Assembly: GCF_018398315.1 (NCBI RefSeq)
Contig: NZ_JAHBRW010000002.1
Location: 294,637-358,636 of the forward strand
Direction: 5' to 3'
DNA: 64,000 nucleotides
Source of the DNA: Chelatococcus sp. YT9
GTDB lineage: Bacteria > Pseudomonadota > Alphaproteobacteria > Rhizobiales > Beijerinckiaceae
Part shown: positions 35,086 through 44,085 of the stretch, in pieces
Layout: each line of letters begins with the position of its first letter
Numbering within the stretch: the stretch's first letter is position 1
Notes under the pieces: model-generated
What the model was told of the DNA's origin: nothing
The model's database searches: none
Seen by the model: only the letters and a program-made list of their open reading frames with translations
Made by a program: the position numbers and the translations under genes

Positions 35086-36162
35086 ATGAAAAGTCGTGCG
35101 AGCCGCATGGCGGCGGTCGTCGGGTTGGCAGTTTCCTGTTTAGCAGCCAATCAGCTCCAGGCTCAGGAAGCCTGCACTTCCATGCAAGTATTCCTCGGCA
35201 TCGCGCCAAACCATCGCGAGAACGTGATGGAATACATAGCGCCCAAGCTGAAGGAAAAATTCAATGTCGAGCTCGTCGCCGAGGCGATCGGTTCAGCCAA
35301 CATGGTCGAGCGTATCACGGCGCAGGGCGCCAACCCGCGCATCTCGATCGCACAATGGGATGTGCCTATCGGGCTGACGGCCTGCGAGCAAGGGTTGTGC
35401 AAGGCCATTGATGTCAATCGTGCGCCTAATACCAAGAATCTAGCCGAGTGGGCTGTAACCAAGGACAAGGACGGCAACCCGAATGTCCTGGCCACCAATG
35501 TGCTGGGGGTTGGCATCATCTACGATGAGGAGCAGTTCAAGAAGAACAACATGGCCCCTCCTAAGTCATGGTCAGACCTTGGTCGTCCCGACATGAAAGG
35601 CAGGGTTGCGATAACCGCTCCACAGAGCACGATGGGCACAGCGGCTCTTGTCATGCTGGCCAAGAATAACGGTGGTGGCGAAGCCAACATCGATCCTGGA
35701 TTTGATGCAACCAGGAAGCTTCTCCCTAATATCCACACTGTTTTCACCTGGACCTCTGAGCTCTCCAATCTCATGCAGCTTGGCGAGGTCTGGGCCGCCG
35801 TAACCAGTTCGAACATCGCCCCCGCTCTGCGCGCTCAAGGAATTCCGATGAAGTTCGTAATTCCGCAGGAAGGTTCGCCCACGGTCAATGGTGGACTGTC
35901 GCTGGTCAAGGGAGCACCGTGCGAGGAGGTCGCTTATGAGTACATCAACTTGTACTATAGCGACGAGTTCCAGGCCCTGCGGATGCGGAAAGGCGCAACA
36001 GCGAGCCCCAGCGCGTCAGCCTGGACCAAGCTCACTCCGGAAGAGCGAGCCGGAATGGGACTGACGGCTGACGATTTCTCTAAGCTTGTCAATTTTGATT
36101 GGCGCGCCATCAATGCGGCACGCCCGGCCTGGATCGAGCGCTGGCAGCGTGAAGTTCGCTAG
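35086..36162 (+). CDS. ABC transporter substrate-binding protein, PotD/AfuA family
   Basis: A 358-residue periplasmic protein with a Sec signal peptide cleaved after LQAQ (about residue 26). Two Cys pairs are visible (near 29, then TACEQGLC near 103-108), which could form disulfides. The WSDLGRPDMKGRVAITAPQSTMG and VNGGLSLVKGAPCEEVAYEYINLYYS blocks are typical of the spermidine/putrescine/iron(III)/opine-type family. It heads the operon that continues with ATPase, PotB-like and PotC-like genes. It is clearly diverged from the two duplicated binding proteins at 27363 and 30036. Confidence 0.9.
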   Translation: MKSRASRMAAVVGLAVSCLAANQLQAQEACTSMQVFLGIAPNHRENVMEYIAPKLKEKFNVELVAEAIGSANMVERITAQGANPRISIAQWDVPIGLTACEQGLCKAIDVNRAPNTKNLAEWAVTKDKDGNPNVLATNVLGVGIIYDEEQFKKNNMAPPKSWSDLGRPDMKGRVAITAPQSTMGTAALVMLAKNNGGGEANIDPGFDATRKLLPNIHTVFTWTSELSNLMQLGEVWAAVTSSNIAPALRAQGIPMKFVIPQEGSPTVNGGLSLVKGAPCEEVAYEYINLYYSDEFQALRMRKGATASPSASAWTKLTPEERAGMGLTADDFSKLVNFDWRAINAARPAWIERWQREVR

Positions 36163-36305
36163 CCGACGGGTCAAGAAGGCCCGCTTCCTTGAGATCGGGC
36201 ATTCACTCTCGCCAGGAACACGCGCTCAGGCGTGCCTCATACGTCGTGAAACTGCCTGCAAAGAGCTTTCTCATGATCGCTGCCCTCAGGAGACACGAAG
36301 CGCCT

Positions 36306-37418
36306 ATGGCCAGTTTCGCGTTCGAAAGCCCCCGCAAACCGATCCTGAAGATCGAGGGCGTCAACAAGACATTCCAGAATCAACACGTTCTGCAGGACCT
36401 CAATCTGGAGATTGCCGAGGGTGAATTCCTGACGCTGCTTGGCCCCTCAGGCTGCGGCAAGACAACGACATTGAACATGGTCGCGGGATTTCTTCAGCCA
36501 GATTCCGGGAACTTGTTCCTCCGCGGCCTTTCCGCAAACACCTTGCCGCCACAGAAGCGGAGACTGGGCATGGTGTTCCAGTCCTGGGCGCTCTTTCCTC
36601 ACATGTCCGTATTCGACAATGTCGCTTACGGATTGCGCATGCGCGGCTTTCCTGGAAGCGAGATCCCGACGCGCGTCACGGCGATGCTCGAGATGGTCCG
36701 TCTGTCGAGCGCCAGGGACAAGTTTCCCTCCCAACTCTCGGGCGGCATGCAGCAACGTGTAGCGCTCGCGCGCGCGCTCGTTACCGAGCCGGATCTTCTC
36801 CTCCTCGATGAGCCCCTCTCCAACCTCGACGCGGCCTTGCGCAAGGATATGCAGGTCGAGATCAAGCGCATCCACGAACGGCTGAAGGTGACAACGCTTC
36901 TGGTCACCCATAGCCAGGAGGAAGCGCTCGTCATGTCTGACCGGATAGCTGTCATGCGAGGAGGCCGCATCGAGCGCATCGCATCGCCACACGCCATCTA
37001 TACGGATCCTCATACCGCTTTTGTCTGTACTTTTGTCGGTGACGCCAACGTCTTCGATGCCACGATCGAGAGCATCTCCGGCAGCACCGCGGTGCTCCGT
37101 GTCGGCAGCCAGCGTATTCTCGCGCCCCGAGCTCCACGGGCTGACGGCCGTGGTTCCGTGCAGATCGCCATCCGGCCGGAAAATGTCGCGATAAGCCGGG
37201 TGGGGAACGTCAAGGGGGACAACGTCCTCGAAGGAACCGTCGAAGACACGATCTTCAAAGGCAACAACATTACCTACGAAGTGGACGTGGCGGGGCATAA
37301 ACTTCACGTTCTCGATCTGCCGAAAGTGGGACAAGACCTGTATCGGCGTAAGGATCACGTCAGCCTCGCGTTCTCCCGGGAGAGCGTCATTATCCTAGAT
37401 GGCGAGAGGAGCGCGTGA
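36306..37418 (+). CDS. ABC transporter ATPase, PotA type
   Basis: A 370-residue ATPase. ATG 36306 (MASFAFES) is preferred; an ATG at 36273 is an alternative and the frame is open to 36189. Walker A GPSGCGKT lies near residues 46-53, signature LSGGMQQR, Walker [17 protein letters not shown], and a TOBE domain from about 285 ([11 protein letters not shown]). The upstream gap of 143 bases after the binding protein gene contains a weak GCCCG/CGGGC stem, common where binding proteins need higher expression. The stop overlaps the PotB-like ATG. Confidence 0.9.
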   Translation: MASFAFESPRKPILKIEGVNKTFQNQHVLQDLNLEIAEGEFLTLLGPSGCGKTTTLNMVAGFLQPDSGNLFLRGLSANTLPPQKRRLGMVFQSWALFPHMSVFDNVAYGLRMRGFPGSEIPTRVTAMLEMVRLSSARDKFPSQLSGGMQQRVALARALVTEPDLLLLDEPLSNLDAALRKDMQVEIKRIHERLKVTTLLVTHSQEEALVMSDRIAVMRGGRIERIASPHAIYTDPHTAFVCTFVGDANVFDATIESISGSTAVLRVGSQRILAPRAPRADGRGSVQIAIRPENVAISRVGNVKGDNVLEGTVEDTIFKGNNITYEVDVAGHKLHVLDLPKVGQDLYRRKDHVSLAFSRESVIILDGERSA

Positions 37419-38338
37419 TGGCTGATGTCACCGCTAGCACTGCCCCTGCGCCGACGGGCGTGGCACGAAGGCTTGGCGCTAACGTTACAGCGTTGTTCTT
37501 CACGGCGCCGATCATTCTGCTCCTGATCGTCTTTTTCGCTGTACCACTCTTTGATCTGTTCGGCTTCAGCTTTACGGCCTATAAGGCGGGGCCGCGCACG
37601 AGTGACGGACCGATGACGCTGGTGAATTTCACCGCGATATTCGGTGATCCATTCTACCTTGCGATGATCGGCAATTCGCTCATGCTCGGCTTGTTGACCG
37701 TGATCGCGACGCTTCTCATCGGCTATCCGGTCGCGTTTTACCTGACACGCGCCAGCGGATGGGAGCGCACGCTGATCTCCGTTGCTTGCCTCCTCCCCAT
37801 TTTCGTTAATCTGATTGTCGGGATCCTGGGCTGGTATATCCTGTTGTTACCCTTTGGTGTTTTCCAGCAGATCCTTTCCTCGGTCGGCCTCGTTGATGGT
37901 CCCCTACCCTGGCTGCGGTCGTTCTGGACACTCGTTGCGGTCCTCACCTACGAGCATCTCCCATTCGCCATCCTCATCCTGGCGTCAACGATTCAGGCCG
38001 TGCCACAGGACAAGATCAACGCCGCGCGCATTCTCGGCGCGTCCACGCCGCGGATCATCTGGAACCTGATGCTGCCCCTGACGGCGCCCGGTCTGGTCGC
38101 CAGCGCCATCCTCGTGTTCTCGCTCAGCGTCTCGTCCTACCTCATCCCCATCCTGATCAGTGGGCCGCGGACACAAGTCTTGCCAATCGCGATCTTCAGC
38201 TATGCGAGTGAGCTGATGAATTGGCCGATGGCCTCGGCGCTCGCCCTCGTGCTCCTCATCGTCGTCGCGACGATGACCTATGCCGCAGCGGCGGTCGCGA
38301 ACCGCGTGACCCGCCGCGGACAGTGGGAGATGGTGTAA
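37418..38338 (+). CDS. ABC transporter permease, PotB/PotH type
   Basis: A 306-residue permease with about 25 cytoplasmic N-terminal residues, six predicted membrane segments, the LVNFTAIFGDPFY segment after TM1, and the EAA loop (NAARILGASTPRIIWNLMLPLTAPGL) near residues 197-222. The start junction is GTGATGGCTGATGT, as in the PotB-like gene at 21339, and both proteins begin MADVTA. The stop overlaps the PotC-like start (TAATG). Confidence 0.9.
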   Translation: MADVTASTAPAPTGVARRLGANVTALFFTAPIILLLIVFFAVPLFDLFGFSFTAYKAGPRTSDGPMTLVNFTAIFGDPFYLAMIGNSLMLGLLTVIATLLIGYPVAFYLTRASGWERTLISVACLLPIFVNLIVGILGWYILLLPFGVFQQILSSVGLVDGPLPWLRSFWTLVAVLTYEHLPFAILILASTIQAVPQDKINAARILGASTPRIIWNLMLPLTAPGLVASAILVFSLSVSSYLIPILISGPRTQVLPIAIFSYASELMNWPMASALALVLLIVVATMTYAAAAVANRVTRRGQWEMV

Positions 38339-39123
38339 TGCGGTTCCTGCGCGTCTTCGTCTATCTCATCGTCGTTCTAATGCTTCTTCCGACGCTCATC
38401 AGTCTGCCGGTAGCCTTGACCGCAACATCAGGGATCCGGTTCCCTCCGGTTGGCTTAAGCACACGGTGGTTCGAGGCCATCTTCGCCGACGGCGTCCTAC
38501 TGGCATCGATCTGGCGAAGCTTCGTGCTTGCGGTCATTGCATCCGTTGTCGCCGTCGTCATCAGCGTACCCTGCGCCTTCGCACTTGAGCGTTCACGCGG
38601 CAAATGGCGCAACTCGGTCGAGACCTTCATAACCGGTCCGCGGATGATTCCACAGATTGTCTTCGTCCTGGCGCTTCTCGTCTACTTCGAGCGGCTTGGC
38701 ATCGCGGAAACGTTCGTTGGCCTCGTCATCGCTCATCTCGTCATCTCGATCCCCTTCGCCTTCCGTACAGTCATGGTGTCCGTCGCGTCGGTAGACCGCC
38801 GGCTGGAGTGGAGTAGTGCGATCCTCGGGGCAAATCCCGTATCCACTTTTTTCCGTATCGTTGTTCCTCAGATCAAGACAGGAATGATCGCGGCGTTCAT
38901 CTTTACATTCATCCTGTCGTTCAACAACGTCACAATGGCACTATTCCTCTCGGGCATTGGTGAGCGCACTCTACCAGTCGAGATGTTCCAGAGGATGTAC
39001 GTAGGTGGCATGACACCTGTGATCCCGGCGATTTCCTTCCTGCTGGCGATCGTTGGCATCATCGCTTTCATCATCCTCGACCGCACGATCGGTGTGTACA
39101 AATACTTGGCCGGACGTGACTGA
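38338..39123 (+). CDS. ABC transporter permease, PotC/PotI type
   Basis: A 261-residue permease. ATG 38338 overlaps the PotB-like stop; the frame upstream is a shadow of that gene. TM1 starts almost at the N-terminus, followed by the FPPVGLSTRWFEAIF segment typical of PotC proteins. The EAA loop (SSAILGANPVSTFFRIVVPQIKTGM) is near 160-185 and SFNNVTMALFLSG follows. It completes a PotDABC-like transporter (35086-39123). Confidence 0.9.
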   Translation: MRFLRVFVYLIVVLMLLPTLISLPVALTATSGIRFPPVGLSTRWFEAIFADGVLLASIWRSFVLAVIASVVAVVISVPCAFALERSRGKWRNSVETFITGPRMIPQIVFVLALLVYFERLGIAETFVGLVIAHLVISIPFAFRTVMVSVASVDRRLEWSSAILGANPVSTFFRIVVPQIKTGMIAAFIFTFILSFNNVTMALFLSGIGERTLPVEMFQRMYVGGMTPVIPAISFLLAIVGIIAFIILDRTIGVYKYLAGRD

Positions 39124-39182
39124 TACTGTCCGTAGATCAACGAGACCAGAGCCGAAGCGCCCAGACGCGACGGGGATTCCTC

Positions 39183-40325
39183 ATGCAAATTGCTGCAATC
39201 ACAATCTACACGGCCGATCTCCCGCTGGCGGATCCGTTCCAGCATGCATCATCCGGTCTGATCGACGTCCTCAAGGAAGTCGTTGTCAAGGTCGAAACTG
39301 ACGAGGGCGCTGTTGGCTGGAGCGAGGTGCGTGGCAATGCGCCCTACGTGACAGGCGAGACGCAGGGGCGTGTTGTCGCGATATTGCGCGAACTGCTCGC
39401 CCCCAAGGTGTTGCTGTTAGAGGATGCAGCACCAGCGGCATTGCCCCGGCAACTCGACGCGATCGTACCCGGCAATACGACAGCCAAGGCGGCGATCGAC
39501 ATCGCCGTTCACGATGCCGCCGCGAAGATCGCCGGGCTTCCCCTCAGACAGATGCTGGGCGGAGGGGGCGGCAATTGTGTCCACATTCACGGCACCCTGC
39601 CGTTCTGCACGGCCGAGGCAGCCGGGCATCAGGCCCTCGCCTATCTCGACCAGGGTATAACAACCATCAAGGTCCGCCTCGGCCTGCCTGCCTTCGCCGA
39701 CGATCTCGCCCGTCTGCGAGCGGTGCGAGCGGCGATCGCAGACCACGCGCGAGCGGCAGACGCAGTAATTGCCGCGGATGTCAACCAGGGCTGGGGCTCC
39801 AAGGAGGCGTTGGCGAAAGCGAAACGCCTCAGCGAGAATGATCTCGGATTCACTTTGGCCTGGCTGGAACAGCCCGTTTCGGCCGCCGATATAAACGCAT
39901 TAAAGGCGGTACGGGAGACGGTCGATATCCCGGTATTCGCGGACGAGGCGTGCGGCACGCCGCAGGACCTGCTCGCGCTGATAAGGGCCAACGCGGTCGA
40001 TGGCGTCCACCTCAAGCTTTGCAAGGCGGGCGGCATCCGCCGATTGATGGGGATGGTCGCGCTCGCGGAGGCGGCCGGCCTGCCCTATCTCATGGGCCAG
40101 ATGGATGAAGGCATGCTGGCCACGGCTGCCGCGCTGCAATGCGCAGCAGCGAGTTCCCCGCTGTCATGTGAGCTCTGGGGATATCAGAGGGTCGGCAGCC
40201 AACCGTTCTACGGGATCACGATGGTTGATGGTGATATGCGACTGTCGCCGGATCCGGGCCTCGGCGTCACCATCGACGAGGCGCGGCTGACTCTCATTGA
40301 ACGGATCGAAAGGCCGCAATCGTGA
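39183..40325 (+). CDS. Enolase-superfamily enzyme, MLE/dipeptide-epimerase-like, KxR variant
   Basis: A 380-residue enzyme with the enolase capping domain and barrel. Metal ligands appear as Asp199, Glu229 and Asp254. The second catalytic lysine of the muconate-lactonising/epimerase group is Lys278 (HLKLCKAGG), 24 residues after Asp254 as in dipeptide epimerases. On the second strand the usual KxK reads Lys163-Val-Arg165, so the position expected to be a catalytic Lys is Arg. It could be a racemase, epimerase, cycloisomerase or dehydratase with one-base chemistry. It follows the PotDABC-like transporter by 59 bases, and its stop overlaps the next gene's GTG start. Confidence 0.87.
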   Translation: MQIAAITIYTADLPLADPFQHASSGLIDVLKEVVVKVETDEGAVGWSEVRGNAPYVTGETQGRVVAILRELLAPKVLLLEDAAPAALPRQLDAIVPGNTTAKAAIDIAVHDAAAKIAGLPLRQMLGGGGGNCVHIHGTLPFCTAEAAGHQALAYLDQGITTIKVRLGLPAFADDLARLRAVRAAIADHARAADAVIAADVNQGWGSKEALAKAKRLSENDLGFTLAWLEQPVSAADINALKAVRETVDIPVFADEACGTPQDLLALIRANAVDGVHLKLCKAGGIRRLMGMVALAEAAGLPYLMGQMDEGMLATAAALQCAAASSPLSCELWGYQRVGSQPFYGITMVDGDMRLSPDPGLGVTIDEARLTLIERIERPQS

Positions 40326-41212
40326 GCGAGGTCGGCTTGATATGGCTGATCGACGCCGATCCTCCTAGCGAGGCCGGCGGGGGCAAAGGTTTTTACCCTG
40401 CGGCCCGCTATAAAACCTCGCCCGATCACGCGGTCATGATGCATCGGTTTCAGACGATTGCCTCGCTCGTTGACAGTGAGGCGGGCGGTATGGCCGTCAT
40501 CACCCTGCATACCAGCCCACGATATCGGAAGGATTTCTTTGAGGGGCCTTACCAGGAGTTCTGGCAGGAACGCCGGCGGGCTGGGACAAGCATTGCTCTT
40601 CACCCTCATGAAGATCGAGAGGACGGCTCCAGCCTTTATGATGAACTCGATCACCTTGAAAGGGTAATTGAAGCATCGATGAGGCGCGCCGCCTCTGCCA
40701 ATATCTCTTTTGATATCTTTCGGTCAGGCGGGTTCTCCTTTCATCCAGATCTGCCAGCCCTTCTGCGCCAGGTCGGACTGACGGCCGACTGCTCGGCGGC
40801 TCCCGGCCGGCGCGACCTCAGCCGCGCCATAGATTGGCCGGCCGCTCAGGTGACGGCGATCGGCGAAGTCGAACGGGAGGTTGCGGAGGTTCCACTTGGC
40901 TGGAATGGCTCCGGCACGACATTGGAACGGGACTATCTGTACAACGAAAAGCAGGACCTGGAAGGTCTTAAGCGCGTATGGGATTGCATCCTCAGGCAAA
41001 GTGAGACACCGCGGAACCCGCGCGCCGTCAACTTCCTGACGCACGCCTTTGGCCTCGTGGACCCGCGCTGGCGGGATCAGGCAATTCGCTTCCTTGACTG
41101 GGCGTGCCGGCACGGTGGCGCGCTCGTCAACGCCGAAGGCGCGCTGCGCATGATGTCCCTTACCCGCGTGAGCGAAAGACAACCGACCGCGCCGATCTCT
41201 GCTGGTCGATGA
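40322..41212 (+). CDS. NodB-fold (polysaccharide-deacetylase-like) hydrolase, cytoplasmic
   Basis: A 296-residue protein starting at GTG 40322, overlapping the previous stop (GTGA). It has no signal peptide or membrane segment. The pattern of a LIDAD strand near the N-terminus, ALHPHED near residue 98, and FRSGGFSFHPDLPALLRQVG followed by DCSAAPG near 135-160 resembles the motif series of carbohydrate esterase family 4/NodB-fold deacetylases (Asp, His-x-His, Arg). Those in catabolic operons usually act on small amides such as allantoin- or imide-type compounds rather than polymers. The identification is by motif order, not overall similarity, so it is moderate. Its stop overlaps the next ATG. 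Confidence 0.6.
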   Translation: MSEVGLIWLIDADPPSEAGGGKGFYPAARYKTSPDHAVMMHRFQTIASLVDSEAGGMAVITLHTSPRYRKDFFEGPYQEFWQERRRAGTSIALHPHEDREDGSSLYDELDHLERVIEASMRRAASANISFDIFRSGGFSFHPDLPALLRQVGLTADCSAAPGRRDLSRAIDWPAAQVTAIGEVEREVAEVPLGWNGSGTTLERDYLYNEKQDLEGLKRVWDCILRQSETPRNPRAVNFLTHAFGLVDPRWRDQAIRFLDWACRHGGALVNAEGALRMMSLTRVSERQPTAPISAGR

Positions 41213-42390
41213 GTGATAACAGGACAGAGCGAATGATCGAGCACAACATCCAGCAGGAACTCTTCTTCCCCCCGGAGGAATTCGAGAGGCGGCTAGCAGC
41301 GATCCGAAAAGAGATGTCGACGAAGAATGTCGACGTCATACTATGCTCGGGTCCGGAGAACATCTTCTACGCGTCCGGTTACCAGACCTTCGGATATCAC
41401 AATTACCAACTCCTCGCGATCCCCTTGGAGGGGAAACCCTTTCTGATCCTCCGTTACCTTGAGAGCCTGCTGGCGTATCGGTATTCCTTCATTCAGGACG
41501 TCGTAACCTGGGACGATACTGACGATCCCGTTGCGATCACGATTGCCGCACTCGAGGAGCGTGGGCTGGCACACGGCGCTGTCGGCGTTGAACTGAAGAG
41601 CTACTTCTTTCAGGTCGCGACATTCCTCAAGCTTAAGGATGGTCTTGACCGGGTGGTCGACGGGTCGGGCATTGTAGAAGCCGCCCGAGCCATCAAGTCT
41701 CCCCTTGAAATAGAATGCATGCGTGAGGCGGCACGCCTCACAGACGTGGGCATGGCCGCGGCGATCGCGGAAATCGCCATCGGCAAGCTTGATCAGGATA
41801 TCGCCGCCGGCTGCTTCGATGCGATGACACGCGCAGGATCGGAATGGACCTGCCGTGATCCGATTGTGACCACGGGTGATCGTTCTGGTCTGCCCCATAG
41901 CTGCTACATGCGGCAGACACTCGCGGCCGAAGACGCCGTGCTCATCGAGATTTCGGCCGTCTACAAGCGCTACTACGCTCCCATGATGAGGGGTGGGCTT
42001 GTGGGGCGCTCCAATGCCAGGATCGAACGCCTCGCGAATATATGTATCGAAGCCTTGGAGGCGGCGATCGACGCCATACGCCCGGGCGTGACCTCCGGAG
42101 AGGTCGACTACGCGGCGCGGCGCATCATCGAACGCGAAGGCATGTGGGAGAATTATCGCAAACGCACCGGCTATTCAGTCGGACTAGGCTTCTCGAGCTG
42201 GGTCGAAGGTGCGATTGGCAGCATCAAGAAGGATGATCCGATGGTTCTTCAACCGGGCATGTGTTTTCATCTGCCCGTCGCCTTGCGACTTTATGGTGAG
42301 GCCGGGCTCGGCTTCTCGGAAACGATCGTTGTCACTGACACGGGCGTCGAGGTTCTCGGCAAAACGCCGCGCGAACTCGCCATAAGGTGA
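41209..42390 (+). CDS. M24 family hydrolase of creatinase/ectoine-hydrolase type (copy B)
   Basis: A 393-residue paralogue of the M24 protein at 33490. ATG 41209 overlaps the previous stop (ATGA); an ATG eight codons on is possible. The two proteins share FYxSGxQT, PLEGKPF, NYRKRTGYS and ETxxVTD blocks. Aminopeptidase metal ligands are missing here too: Glu247 and Tyr/Ala replace the two Asp, RKRTGYS (317-323) replaces HGxGH, and FHLPVAL (353-359) lacks Glu; Glu371 remains. His230 (SGLPHSCY) is the likely catalytic His. A metal-independent C-N hydrolase is predicted. Keeping two diverged copies in one locus suggests two related steps or substrates, or a hetero-oligomer. Confidence 0.88.
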   Translation: MSDNRTERMIEHNIQQELFFPPEEFERRLAAIRKEMSTKNVDVILCSGPENIFYASGYQTFGYHNYQLLAIPLEGKPFLILRYLESLLAYRYSFIQDVVTWDDTDDPVAITIAALEERGLAHGAVGVELKSYFFQVATFLKLKDGLDRVVDGSGIVEAARAIKSPLEIECMREAARLTDVGMAAAIAEIAIGKLDQDIAAGCFDAMTRAGSEWTCRDPIVTTGDRSGLPHSCYMRQTLAAEDAVLIEISAVYKRYYAPMMRGGLVGRSNARIERLANICIEALEAAIDAIRPGVTSGEVDYAARRIIEREGMWENYRKRTGYSVGLGFSSWVEGAIGSIKKDDPMVLQPGMCFHLPVALRLYGEAGLGFSETIVVTDTGVEVLGKTPRELAIR

Positions 42391-42399
42391 AGGTGCGAC

Positions 42400-44085
42400 G
42401 TGGCAGGACTTCCGATCGAGAGCGAGATCATCGAAACTGACGTTCTCATCCTGGGTGGCGGGCTTGCAGGTTTGCGCGCCGCCATCGCGGCCCGCGAGAC
42501 CGGCGCGCGCGTCATCGTATCCGTGAAGGGGAAGATCGGGCGCAGCGGCTGCTCGGCCATGACAACCGCCGGCTATGCCGCGGCGATGCCCGCGCAGGAT
42601 CCGGGCGACAGTTCGCTTTGCTGGTCAGCCGACACCCTTCGTGGTGGCGCGGATATCGGCGACCCTGTTCTCGTCGACGCGCTCTGCCGGGAGGGGGCGG
42701 AGGAGGTTCACGCGCTGGAAAGAATCGGTGGATCTTTTCAGCGCGTTGATGCCGGTTACAGGCTTTCGGCGAGCGGCGATCACTCCCGGGCGCGCGTGCT
42801 GGTGACACCTAACAATCTCGGCACCGATTTGACGGTTCCGCTCGCTTCACAGGCCGAGGCATTGGGCGTCAGCGCGCTCGATTTCACCATGGCGGTCGAC
42901 ATCGTCGTGGGCAGCCATGGCGTGGTCGGAGCGATCCTCCTGGATTTAAAGCGCGGGCAACTGCTCAGGATCGCAGCCTCTTCCGTCATCATTGCGACGG
43001 GTGGCGCGGGCCGGCTTTTCTCGGTCACCAGCAATCCGAATGATGTCACAGGTGACGGCTTCTCGCTCGCGGCTGCCGCCGGCGCGCAGCTTCGCGACAT
43101 GGAGTTCATTCAATTCTATCCGTGGCGATGTATAGACCCCTTCGACAAGGCGCGGGTCTCCATCCAGCCTTCGACATTCGTGCACGGCGCGAGGCTATAC
43201 AATGCGCGTAACGAGCGCTTCATGGAGGTATTCAATCCGGGCGGCGTTGAAATCTCGACGCGCGATATCGGCGCAAGGGGCATTTATAGCCAGATGCGCC
43301 AGGGGCTTGGCGTTGGCGGCGGCGTGCGCCTCGACCTCTCGCAGGTATCGCCCGAAGACTTCGCGCGCTCAAATCCCAAGGTCGCGAAATACGTGGCCGC
43401 ACAGAACCTGGATTATGCCGCCTATCCCTTCATCGTCACGCCGGAGGCCCATTTTTGGATGGGCGGCGTCGCCATTGGCGAAGATGGCGCGGCAACCGTA
43501 GCCGGGCTTTACGCTGCTGGAGAGGCAGCCGGAGGGATCCACGGAGCCAACCGGCTGAATTCGAATGCCTTACCCGATACGCAGGTTTTTGGCGCGCGTG
43601 CAGGCCTTGCGGCGGCTGGGACGAGGCAGCGCCACGACAATCAGCGCCATGGCAAGTTCGGCCTCGATGCCGCAGCGGAACACTGGTCCGTGCGCATGAG
43701 CCAGCCGTCCGGCATGGCGCCTGAGGAGCTGAAATCGCATTTGGCGATGCTTCGGCGAACTATGTGGGAGAGCTTGGGGATCATTCGCGAAGCATCATCC
43801 ATGGAGGCCGGCCTCGCCCAGGCTCGCGTACTTCGCGCCGAGCTGGATGAGCGTGGCGCCGCAGTTGGCGCCGCGCGCGCCTGGCGGGAACTCTGCTTCC
43901 TGTGTGACACCGCCGAACTCTCATTGGCGAGTGCCTTGTTTCGGCGGGAAAGCCGCGGCGCTCATTTTCGGGACGACTATCCCGAGCGGGACGACGAACG
44001 ATGGTGCGGCAGCGTTTTCATCGCCGCCGCGGCAGCTGCGGAACCCAAGGTGACATTCAGCCCGAGGATAAGACATGCGGCGTGA
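42400..44085 (+). CDS. FAD-dependent oxidoreductase, fumarate reductase/SdhA-like
   Basis: A 561-residue flavoprotein beginning at GTG 42400 with AAGGTGCGAC upstream. The dinucleotide motif LILGGGLAGLRAA starts at residue 16, and ATGGAGRLFSVTSNP near 198-212 contacts FAD. The C-terminal YAAGEAAGGIHGANRLNSNALPD motif (about 370-393) is the classic SdhA/FrdA/L-aspartate oxidase signature. The capping-domain pattern fits enzymes that oxidise or reduce a C-C or C-N bond next to a carboxylate. No iron-sulphur or membrane-anchor partner is encoded nearby, so a soluble oxidase such as an amino-acid oxidase type is more likely than a respiratory complex. The last 11 bases overlap the M20 gene. Confidence 0.88.
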   Translation: MAGLPIESEIIETDVLILGGGLAGLRAAIAARETGARVIVSVKGKIGRSGCSAMTTAGYAAAMPAQDPGDSSLCWSADTLRGGADIGDPVLVDALCREGAEEVHALERIGGSFQRVDAGYRLSASGDHSRARVLVTPNNLGTDLTVPLASQAEALGVSALDFTMAVDIVVGSHGVVGAILLDLKRGQLLRIAASSVIIATGGAGRLFSVTSNPNDVTGDGFSLAAAAGAQLRDMEFIQFYPWRCIDPFDKARVSIQPSTFVHGARLYNARNERFMEVFNPGGVEISTRDIGARGIYSQMRQGLGVGGGVRLDLSQVSPEDFARSNPKVAKYVAAQNLDYAAYPFIVTPEAHFWMGGVAIGEDGAATVAGLYAAGEAAGGIHGANRLNSNALPDTQVFGARAGLAAAGTRQRHDNQRHGKFGLDAAAEHWSVRMSQPSGMAPEELKSHLAMLRRTMWESLGIIREASSMEAGLAQARVLRAELDERGAAVGAARAWRELCFLCDTAELSLASALFRRESRGAHFRDDYPERDDERWCGSVFIAAAAAAEPKVTFSPRIRHAA

